Shown here: positions 1 to 5,608 of the stretch, piece after piece
Layout: each line of letters begins with the position of its first letter
How positions within the stretch are numbered: the first letter of the stretch is position 1
Program-made: the position numbers and the translations under genes
The notes under the pieces: generated by a model
Database searches by the model: none
What the model was told of the DNA's origin: nothing
Seen by the model: the letters and a program-made list of their open reading frames with translations, nothing else
Assembly: GCA_046726275.1 (NCBI GenBank)
Contig: JBKPAF010000074.1
Location: 1 to 18,844, forward strand
DNA: 18,844 bases
Origin: DASXTW01 sp046726275
GTDB taxonomy: Bacteria > Actinomycetota > UBA4738
Direction of reading: 5' to 3'

Positions 1-390
1 GGCCTGTACTCGGAGCGGCTGGCAGACGAGATGGGCCTGTTTCTGAACGAGTCCGAGCGGCTGGGGATGCTCGAGGCTCAGGGCTTCCGAGCCGGCCGGC
101 TGATCGTCGACACCGGGATCCACGCGCTGGGGTGGGATCGACAGCAGGCGGTCGAGAATATGATGGAGACCGGGTCCTCCAAGCTGGACTCCGAGATCGA
201 GGTCGACCGATACATTGCCTTGCCCGGTCAGGCACTCGCGTACATGATCGGAAAGCTCGAGCTCGACCGGTTGCGGATGGCCGAGGGGGAGCGCGAAGGA
301 CCCTCGTTCTCCCTCCAGGGCTTCCACGACCGGGTCCTGGCCCTGGGCTCGCTGCCGCTGGACGTCCTCGACGAAGAGCTCAGCCGCTGA
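1..390 (+). CDS. DUF885 family protein, C-terminal part (gene enters from the left edge)
   Basis: The frame is open from base 1 and ends at TGA 388-390, giving 129 residues of a C-terminus. The text matches the end of the DUF885 family: a GLYSERLADEMGL segment, then RLIVDTGIHALGW, a QQAVENMMETG helix, and EVDRYIALPGQALAYMIGKLE near the end. DUF885 proteins are usually about 550-600 residues with a metallopeptidase-like helical fold. Most of the protein, including any N-terminal signal or catalytic motif, therefore lies outside the window. An internal ATG at 31 exists, but the family similarity begins before it, so the gene is a partial one and not a small gene starting at 31. Only 10 nt separate it from the following dehydrogenase gene, which suggests co-transcription. 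The substrate is unknown. Confidence 0.85.
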   Translation, partial: GLYSERLADEMGLFLNESERLGMLEAQGFRAGRLIVDTGIHALGWDRQQAVENMMETGSSKLDSEIEVDRYIALPGQALAYMIGKLELDRLRMAEGEREGPSFSLQGFHDRVLALGSLPLDVLDEELSR

Positions 391-400
391 CTCCGAGCCA

Positions 401-1417
401 ATGACCACCGGCGCGCGCCGCCCGGCAGTCCTGGTCACGCGGCGCCTCCCAGGTCCGGCGGTCGGAGGCATCGCCGAGCGGTGCGAGGTCGATCATCACG
501 ACCGCCCCGAGCCGCTGGATCGCGGCGAGCTCCTGCGACGGATCAGGGGGAAGGCGGGTGCCGTGGTCACATCGAGCGATCGGATCGACGACGAGTTCCT
601 CGACGCGGCCGGCCCGGGCTTCGTGATCGCCTCGAACTTCGGGGTGGGGGTCGATCACATCGACGTCCCCGCCTGCACCGCCCGCGGGATCCTGGTGGGC
701 AACACGCCCGACGTCCTGACGGAGGCGACCGCCGAGATCACCTGGGCCTTGATCCTGGCGGCCGCTCGACGGGTCGCGGAAGGTGACCGATCGATCCGGC
801 GAGGGGATCCGTGGAAGCCCGGCCTCGACGTGATGCTGGGGCGGGGCCTGGACGGGAAGGTGCTGGGAGTCGTTGGTCTCGGCCGGATCGGCCGGTCCGT
901 GGCCAGGAGGGGCAGGGCCTTCGGGATGTCCATCGTGTACCACGGTCGGCGCCGGGCCCCGGCGGAGGTCGAAGAGGCACTGGGCGCTCGTTTCATGGCG
1001 CTCGACGGCCTTCTGGCCCAGGCCGACGTGGTCACCCTGCACGTCAGCCTCACCGAGCAGACCCGGCATCTGATCGACGGCCGACGTCTGGCATTGATGA
1101 AACCGACTGCCGTGCTGGTGAACGCCTCGCGAGGACCTGTGGTGGACGAGGGTGCGCTGGTGGAGGCGCTCCGGGACCGACGGATCTTCGCTGCCGGCCT
1201 CGACGTGTTCGAGCGAGAGCCCGAGGTCCATCCGGGGCTCCTGGAGTTGGAGAACGTCGTCATGGCACCCCACATCGGGAGCGCCACGATCGAGACCCGC
1301 TCGGCGATGGGACAGCTGGCGGCCGAGAATCTCATCGAGGGGGTGGAGGGGAGGCGTCCCCCGTGTCTGGTGAACCCCGAAGTCTGGGAGCGCTCTAGTC
1401 TCCGCGGCAGCGGGTAG
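401..1417 (+). CDS. D-2-hydroxyacid dehydrogenase, glyoxylate/hydroxypyruvate reductase (D-glycerate dehydrogenase) type
   Basis: This 338-residue protein has the full length and order of the NAD(P)-dependent D-isomer 2-hydroxyacid dehydrogenases. The substrate domain carries the SNFGVGVDHIDV segment (about 78-89). The Rossmann motif GLGRIG is at 159-164. The catalytic set is visible as Arg244 (NASRGPVVDEGAL), Glu273 (FEREPE) and His291 (PHIGSAT). The PHIGSAT...TRSAM signature is typical of the glyoxylate/hydroxypyruvate reductase branch, which reduces glyoxylate to glycolate or hydroxypyruvate to D-glycerate in the cytoplasm; exact substrate choice is inferred. The ATG at 401 lies 10 nt after the DUF885 stop, with no strong ribosome binding site, so translation may be coupled. 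It is followed 12 nt later by a PLP enzyme gene. Phosphoglycerate or formate dehydrogenase is less likely, given the short C-terminus. Confidence 0.9.
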   Translation: MTTGARRPAVLVTRRLPGPAVGGIAERCEVDHHDRPEPLDRGELLRRIRGKAGAVVTSSDRIDDEFLDAAGPGFVIASNFGVGVDHIDVPACTARGILVGNTPDVLTEATAEITWALILAAARRVAEGDRSIRRGDPWKPGLDVMLGRGLDGKVLGVVGLGRIGRSVARRGRAFGMSIVYHGRRRAPAEVEEALGARFMALDGLLAQADVVTLHVSLTEQTRHLIDGRRLALMKPTAVLVNASRGPVVDEGALVEALRDRRIFAAGLDVFEREPEVHPGLLELENVVMAPHIGSATIETRSAMGQLAAENLIEGVEGRRPPCLVNPEVWERSSLRGSG

Positions 1418-1429
1418 TCTTGAGCCGCG

Positions 1430-2653
1430 ATGAGTGACGATCGCCAGGGTTCGGGCGATGCGCGCCGGCGCAGCCCCGGATTCTCGACCCGAGCCATCCA
1501 CGAGGTGGACCTTCCCGCCGGAGGCGTCGCCGAGCAGCCCGTCTCTCCGCCCATCTGGCTGACCACCGATTACCTGTACGAAGGGCTCGAGCACTACGCC
1601 GATGTCATCAACGAGCGCCGGCCCGGCTTCGTTTACGCGCGGTACGGCAACCCCACGCACGTCGCCCTGCACCGGGTGATGGCCTCACTGGAGGGCGCCG
1701 AAGCTGGGTGGTCGTTTGCCAGCGGCATGGCGGCCATCCAGACAGCGCTCACCTCCCTGGTCGGGTCGGGAGAGCATGTCGTCGCCCAGCGAACCCTGTA
1801 CGGGGGAACGTTCGCTCTTCTCAAGTCCGTCCTCCCGGGCTTTGGCGTTGGGACCTCCTTCGTCCCGGCGACCGCCGAAGACGTTGCCGGGGCGATCCGT
1901 CCGAGCACGAGAGCGGTTCTGGTGGAGACGCTGGCCAACCCGACGTTCCGGGTGTCGGACGTGCCGGGCATCGCCCGCGTGTGCGCCGAAGCCGGCGTGC
2001 CGCTTCTCGTCGACAACTCCATCAGCACGTCCTATCTCCTCCAGCCCATCGCCATCGACGGAGTGACCCTGGTCGTGAACTCGGCCACGAAATACCTCGG
2101 TGGACACGCTGACCTGATGGGCGGTGTGGTCGTTGGAGACCGCGAGCGGATCGAGCGGATCCGCCACCTCGCGATCGAACTCGGCACCACGGCCGGTGCG
2201 TTCGAGGCCTGGCTCGCCCTGCGCGGCGTCCAGACCCTGGCCCTGCGTCTCGACCGGCAGTGCGCCAGCGCCTTGACCGTGGCCAAGGCGCTCGACGAGC
2301 ATCCGGCCGTCACCGACGTGGGGTATTCGGGGCTCCCCGTCCATCCGGACCATCGGCTGGCAACGGAACTCTTCGGGGGAGAGCGGTTCGGGGCCATGTT
2401 GTCCTTCAGCCTCGAAGGCGGGTACGAGGCGGCCCGGCGCGTGTGCGACGCGCTTCAGGTCGTGCGGGTCGGCTCCTCGTTCGGAAGCCTCCGGTCCGAG
2501 GTGTGCCATCCCGCTACCACCACCCACCGGCAGCTCTCGGCTGAGGACCGGGATGCGGCCGCCATCGGGGACGGGCTCATCCGGGTGGCCGTGGGGGGCG
2601 AGGACCCGGAGGATCTGGTGGACGACTTCCTCCAAGCCCTGGAGAAGGCATGA
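1430..2653 (+). CDS. Trans-sulfuration family PLP-dependent enzyme (cystathionine gamma-synthase/lyase or methionine gamma-lyase type)
   Basis: This is a 407-residue fold-type I PLP enzyme of the Cys/Met metabolism family. It shows the phosphate-binding YARYGNPT segment (69-76), the SGMAAIQ cofactor loop (98-104), Asp195 in LVDN, and the Schiff-base Lys221 in NSATKYLGGHADLMGG. The C-terminal substrate-carboxylate segment reads SLRSEVCHPATTTHRQL, close to the usual HPASTTH form. Members catalyse gamma- or beta-elimination or replacement on cysteine, homocysteine, cystathionine or O-acylhomoserine. Sequence alone does not settle which, because residues that separate lyases from synthases are not decisive by eye. 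No Shine-Dalgarno sequence precedes ATG 1430, but a TAGTCT hexamer ends 9 nt before it, so a leaderless transcript is possible. The stop overlaps the ddl start as ATGA. Confidence 0.88.
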   Translation: MSDDRQGSGDARRRSPGFSTRAIHEVDLPAGGVAEQPVSPPIWLTTDYLYEGLEHYADVINERRPGFVYARYGNPTHVALHRVMASLEGAEAGWSFASGMAAIQTALTSLVGSGEHVVAQRTLYGGTFALLKSVLPGFGVGTSFVPATAEDVAGAIRPSTRAVLVETLANPTFRVSDVPGIARVCAEAGVPLLVDNSISTSYLLQPIAIDGVTLVVNSATKYLGGHADLMGGVVVGDRERIERIRHLAIELGTTAGAFEAWLALRGVQTLALRLDRQCASALTVAKALDEHPAVTDVGYSGLPVHPDHRLATELFGGERFGAMLSFSLEGGYEAARRVCDALQVVRVGSSFGSLRSEVCHPATTTHRQLSAEDRDAAAIGDGLIRVAVGGEDPEDLVDDFLQALEKA

Positions 2654-3753
2654 CCGAGAGGAAGGGACCCAGGCCGCGGGTCGTCGTCATCTTCGGCGGT
2701 CGGTCGGCGGAGCACGAGGTCTCGGTCGTGTCGGCCCGCTCGCTTGTGGCCGCGCTCGATCCCGAGCGCTGCGAGGTGCTGTTGGTCGGGATCGATAAGG
2801 ACGGACGGTGGCACATGCTTTCGGAGCTTCCCGGCCGCACCTCGGGCGAGCTCCCTGCAGTGACGACCGAGTCGGGCAACCTCGTTGCCCTTCCGCGCGA
2901 CCCAGGGGACTCGGCGCTGGTCGCCGACGACGGAAGCCGCAGGGAGATCGACGTGGTCTTTCCGCTGCTCCACGGCCCCTACGGAGAAGACGGGACCATC
3001 CAGGGAATGCTCGAGCTGGCGGGCATTCCCTACGTGGGCGCGGGGGTGCTCGGCTCGGCCCTGGGCATGGACAAGGCCGTCCAGAAGGTGCTGTTCCAGA
3101 ACGTGGGCCTCCCGGTGGTCCCGCACCAGGTCGTCCACGAGCGGGAATGGGAGGAGGACAGGGAGTCGGTCGAGGCCCGCGCCCATGGCCTGGGCTTTCC
3201 CGTGTTCGTCAAGCCGGCCACGCTCGGGTCCTCGGTCGGGATCACGAAAGTAAAGGGGCTTGACGATCTTGCAGCGGCGATCGAGGAGGCTCTGTCCTAC
3301 GCCCGGAAGGCCCTCGTAGAGAAGTCGATGGAGGGATTCCGGGAGATCGAGTGCGCCGTTCTCGGGAACGACGACCCGGTCGCCTCGGTCCCCGGAGAGA
3401 TCGTCCCCGGCGCCGAGTTCTACGACTATCGGGCCAAGTACATCGACGAGGGCACCGAGCTCAGAGTCCCGGCGGACCTCGACCCGGACGTCACCGAGGA
3501 GATCCAGCGCATGTCGGTCGCGGCGTTCCAGGCGATCGACGCCGCCGGCATGGCACGCGTCGACTTCTTCTACAACGCTCCTGGAGACATCATCGTCAAC
3601 GAGATCAACACGATCCCCGGGTTCACCCACGTTTCCATGTATCCGAAGATGTGGGAGGCGTCGGGCCTGCCGTATCCGGAGCTCGTCGACCGCCTCATCG
3701 AGCTCGCCATCGAGCGACACAGGAAGGAGCGCAAGCGAGGCCGCACCCTCTGA
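2650..3753 (+). CDS. ddl: D-alanine-D-alanine ligase
   Basis: The 367-residue protein is an ATP-grasp D-Ala-D-Ala ligase, which makes the dipeptide that ends the peptidoglycan stem peptide. The N-terminal signature IFGGRSAEHEVSVVSA is at 14-29. FPLLHGPYGEDGTIQG is at 104-119, the ATP-binding FVKPATLGSSVGITK at 186-200, the Arg/Asp metal region MARVDFFY at 301-308, and the closing NEINTIPGFTHVSMYPKMWEASG-like block at 317-339. The SMYPKMW ending and Tyr258/Tyr260 region fit a D-Ala-D-Ala enzyme and give no hint of a vancomycin-type D-Ala-D-Lac ligase. ATG 2650 overlaps the previous stop by 4 nt and has GGAGAAGG just upstream, so it is translationally coupled. It faces the minus-strand RAM-domain gene across a 27-nt gap. 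Confidence 0.96.
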   Translation: MTERKGPRPRVVVIFGGRSAEHEVSVVSARSLVAALDPERCEVLLVGIDKDGRWHMLSELPGRTSGELPAVTTESGNLVALPRDPGDSALVADDGSRREIDVVFPLLHGPYGEDGTIQGMLELAGIPYVGAGVLGSALGMDKAVQKVLFQNVGLPVVPHQVVHEREWEEDRESVEARAHGLGFPVFVKPATLGSSVGITKVKGLDDLAAAIEEALSYARKALVEKSMEGFREIECAVLGNDDPVASVPGEIVPGAEFYDYRAKYIDEGTELRVPADLDPDVTEEIQRMSVAAFQAIDAAGMARVDFFYNAPGDIIVNEINTIPGFTHVSMYPKMWEASGLPYPELVDRLIELAIERHRKERKRGRTL

Positions 3754-3780
3754 GGCGCCTCGCGCGTTACGCGGAACTGC

Positions 3781-4014
3781 CTACAGGTGAACGACCGGGC
3801 AGGTCAGGGTGCGGGTGATCCCTTCGACTGCCTGAATCTTCGCCACGACGAGCTTCCCCAGCTCGTCCACGCTCTTGGCCTCTGCGCGAACGATCACGTC
3901 GTACGGGCCCGTGACGTCCTCGGCGCTGGCCACGCCCTTGATGCCGGAGACCTCCTTGGCCACCTGGGCGGCCTTCCCTACCTCGGTCTGGATCAGGATG
4001 TAGGCGTTGACCAC
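3781..4014 (-). CDS. Stand-alone Lrp/AsnC ligand-binding (RAM) domain protein
   Basis: This 77-residue protein consists only of the alpha-beta ligand-binding domain of Lrp/AsnC regulators. It begins with VVNAYILIQTEVGKA, has the VASAEDVTGPYDVIVRAEA core (28-46) with the conserved GPYD turn, and ends with ITRTLTCPVVHL. There is no helix-turn-helix, so it cannot bind DNA by the usual means; such orphan RAM domains are thought to bind small amino acids or to form mixed oligomers with full-length relatives. The GTG at 4014 is chosen because AGGAGGTGACC sits immediately before it; a second GTG at 4020 falls inside that ribosome binding site. In actinobacteria this type of gene is commonly found beside ddl and thiL, which fits the neighbour here. 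Confidence 0.88.
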   Translation of the reverse strand: MVNAYILIQTEVGKAAQVAKEVSGIKGVASAEDVTGPYDVIVRAEAKSVDELGKLVVAKIQAVEGITRTLTCPVVHL

Positions 4015-4053
4015 GGTCACCTCCTGGCTCGATCGGGCTCGTCTTGGCGGCAT

Positions 4054-4087
4054 ATCGTAGCCCCCTTTCGCCGTCCTCACATATCCT
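4054..4087. promoter_or_regulatory. Candidate divergent promoter pair between the RAM-domain gene and the small charged protein gene
   Basis: On the minus strand TACGAT (4059-4054) fits the actinobacterial -10 form TANNNT and would give a leader of roughly 30 nt carrying the AGGAGGTGA ribosome binding site of the RAM gene. On the plus strand TATCCT (4082-4087) lies 7 nt before GTG 4095, which has no ribosome binding site, an arrangement expected for a leaderless transcript. Neither has a convincing -35 element, so both calls rest on the hexamers and spacing alone. Confidence 0.3.
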
Positions 4088-4094
4088 GGCCACC

Positions 4095-4265
4095 GTGGGA
4101 AAGACGCGGAGGCGCCGTGGCACGAGCGATCCGCTGGAGGCCTATCGGCGGATCCGGAAGCCGATGCCTCCCCCCGAGCGCGTCGAGCCGGACAAACGCC
4201 GCAAGGTGGCGGAACGGGAGGCCGATCGCGAAGTGCGGGAGGCCGAGAAGCGAGACAACTCCTGA
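4095..4265 (+). CDS. Small highly charged protein, function unknown
   Basis: The predicted product is 56 residues, starting at GTG 4095 (read as Met-Gly-Lys-Thr-Arg...). It has a basic head GKTRRRRG, a central SDPLEAYRRIRKPMPPPERV block, and a charged helical tail rich in Arg, Glu and Lys. There is no membrane segment or known catalytic motif. The central DPLEAYRR-RKPMPPP block looks conserved rather than random, and the frame keeps normal codon use up to its stop, 25 nt before the phosphoribosyltransferase start; this supports a real gene. A longer reading from ATG 4044 exists, but its extra 17 residues overlap the probable promoter. No ribosome binding site is present, so translation from a leaderless mRNA is inferred. 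It may be a nucleic-acid-associated or ribosome-associated small protein, but this is only a guess from charge. Confidence 0.55.
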   Translation: MGKTRRRRGTSDPLEAYRRIRKPMPPPERVEPDKRRKVAEREADREVREAEKRDNS

Positions 4266-4290
4266 TCCGATGTTCTGGAGGGGAGAGGAG

Positions 4291-4926
4291 ATGTTCGCCG
4301 ACCGGAGGGATGCCGGCCAGCAGCTGGCCGCAGCCCTCGAGCCCCTGGGGGATGAAGACGTGGTCGTGCTGGGCATCCCACGTGGCGGGGTCGAGGTTGC
4401 CGCCGTCGTGGCCGAGACGCTCGGGGCCCCTCTGGACATCGTGGTCCCCAGGAAGGTGGGCGCTCCGGGCAACCCCGAGTTGGGCCTCGGCGCGGTGGCC
4501 GAGGATGTCGAGGTCCTCGACCAGCATCTCATCAGGGTGCTTGGCGTGAGCGAGGAATATCTTCGTGCGGAGATCGCCGACCAGCGTGAGGAGATCGCCC
4601 GGCGTTCGTCGCTGTATCGAAGTGGGCGGCCGCCCGTCGACCTCGCGGGGAAGGTGGCCGTGGTGGTCGACGACGGAGTGGCCACCGGGGGCACCGCGGC
4701 CGCCGCTCTCCGCTGGGCTCGAGCCCGGAGAGCCTCGAAGGTCACCCTGGCCGTTCCCGTCGCTCCCGGTGAGGCGGTACGCCGCCTGAAGGGCGAAAGC
4801 GACGAGATCCGGGTGCTGGCCACTCCCGAGCCGTTCTTCGCGGTCGGGCAGTGGTATCGCTCCTTCCCCCAGGTCTCCGACGACCGGGTGATCGAGCTCC
4901 TTTCCAAATCGACCAACGAGTCGTAA
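4291..4926 (+). CDS. Phosphoribosyltransferase-domain protein (type I PRTase fold)
   Basis: The 211-residue protein has the features of the type I phosphoribosyltransferase family often found among stress genes. The N-terminus is FADRRDAGQQLAAAL (2-16), followed by LGIPRGGVEVAAVVAETLGAPLDIVVPRKVGAPGNPE-like core segments (27-63). The PRPP-binding loop VVDDGVATGGT is at 125-135 with its two acidic residues Asp127-Asp128. FFAVGQWYRSFPQVSD (182-197) is a typical ending. These proteins are annotated as putative phosphoribosyltransferases without a known base substrate. The ATG at 4291 is preferred over the in-frame ATG at 4270 because GGAGGGG (4277-4283) is correctly spaced before it and the family usually begins with a short MF-DR sequence. 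The stop TAA is directly followed by the GTG of the next gene. Confidence 0.88.
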   Translation: MFADRRDAGQQLAAALEPLGDEDVVVLGIPRGGVEVAAVVAETLGAPLDIVVPRKVGAPGNPELGLGAVAEDVEVLDQHLIRVLGVSEEYLRAEIADQREEIARRSSLYRSGRPPVDLAGKVAVVVDDGVATGGTAAAALRWARARRASKVTLAVPVAPGEAVRRLKGESDEIRVLATPEPFFAVGQWYRSFPQVSDDRVIELLSKSTNES

Positions 4927-5556
4927 GTGAGGGAAGGCTGGCTTCGGGCTCTCCTCCCGCAGTCGCCATCTCCGTTCGAAGAGCCCCCTGCACCCTCCGC
5001 GCACCTGCCCGAGCTGATTATCGGGGGGATCCTCTTCCTTCTCGGCATCCGATCCCTCGTGAAGTGGATGCGCACCAGCTTCGAGGCCGAGTCTGTTCGC
5101 GATCACGCGCTGTTTCTGTTGCACGCGGCGGCGAGGGTGGGCCTCTGGTTCGCCTTCGCCGGCTTCTTCCTCGGGTTCGCCTTGGTCGAGGAGGTGGGCA
5201 GCTTCGTCAAGTGGTATCTCTTCGTGCCTCTGGGCCTGGCAGGGCTCCAGCTCATGACTGGGGTGTTGCTGTCCCGGTCTCCGGGGAATCGTCCCTCTAT
5301 GAGGTCAGATAATCAGCCCCCGGGAGCTCTCGAGCCAGAAAAGCACGGGGAGACGGCCGAGCCCGGTCACCCACAACCCGAGGCGGCGGAGGTCGAGAGC
5401 GCCCGCCTCCTGGAGAACCAAGCTCGGAGCGACCTCCGTCAGGCCGGTTTCAGCGACGCCGACATCCGACGCCTGGCCGATGAGTACGTAGCCCTGGACC
5501 GCGGCGAGGACCTCCACGCGTTCATCGCCTGGGCGAAGGATCGCGCGCGCCGGTAG
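4927..5556 (+). CDS. Three-pass membrane protein with charged C-terminal domain, function unknown
   Basis: This 209-residue protein starts at a GTG abutting the phosphoribosyltransferase stop codon, with no separate ribosome binding site, so translation is probably coupled. Three hydrophobic segments are clear: about 28-45 (LPELIIGGILFLLGI...), 70-88 (ARVGLWFAFAGFFLGFALV) and 94-115 (VKWYLFVPLGLAGLQLM...). A Pro/Glu-rich linker (about 120-155) follows, then a soluble tail of about 50 residues with LRQAGFSDADIRRLADEYVALDRGEDLHAFIAWA. That tail looks like a small helical domain of a kind seen in short actinobacterial proteins and may be an interaction module. I do not recognise a named family for the whole protein. 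The gene pair with the phosphoribosyltransferase suggests a shared role at the membrane, which is inference. Confidence 0.7.
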   Translation: MREGWLRALLPQSPSPFEEPPAPSAHLPELIIGGILFLLGIRSLVKWMRTSFEAESVRDHALFLLHAAARVGLWFAFAGFFLGFALVEEVGSFVKWYLFVPLGLAGLQLMTGVLLSRSPGNRPSMRSDNQPPGALEPEKHGETAEPGHPQPEAAEVESARLLENQARSDLRQAGFSDADIRRLADEYVALDRGEDLHAFIAWAKDRARR

Positions 5557-5565
5557 CCCCGCCGC

Positions 5566-5582
5566 TGCGCGAGCGACGCGCA
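5566..5582. terminator. Candidate hairpin between convergent genes
   Basis: TGCGCG (5566-5571) and CGCGCA (5577-5582) form a perfect 6-bp stem with the 5-nt loop AGCGA. It sits in the 52-nt gap between the stop of the membrane protein gene and the stop of the oppositely oriented fusion gene, where a bidirectional terminator is expected. There is no run of T on either side, so it would have to work without a U-tract. Confidence 0.3.
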
Positions 5583-5608
5583 TCAAAGGCCCTCCCGGCA
5601 GATCCTCG

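Noticed and set aside
380..1672. Long open frame of 430 codons on the minus strand opposite the dehydrogenase and PLP enzyme genes
   Set aside because: It lies wholly antisense to two well-recognised genes, has no family motifs and a low-complexity Arg/Pro/Gly composition; high-GC coding DNA produces such open antisense frames.
3752..3773. Palindrome GAGGCGCCTC and CGCG repeats after ddl as a terminator
   Set aside because: The stems are only 4 bp with either too small a loop or no T run; not convincing as a hairpin.
3787..4290. N-terminal extension of the phosphoribosyltransferase frame
   Set aside because: It overlaps the RAM-domain and small-protein genes in other frames; family length and GGAGGGG favour ATG 4291.
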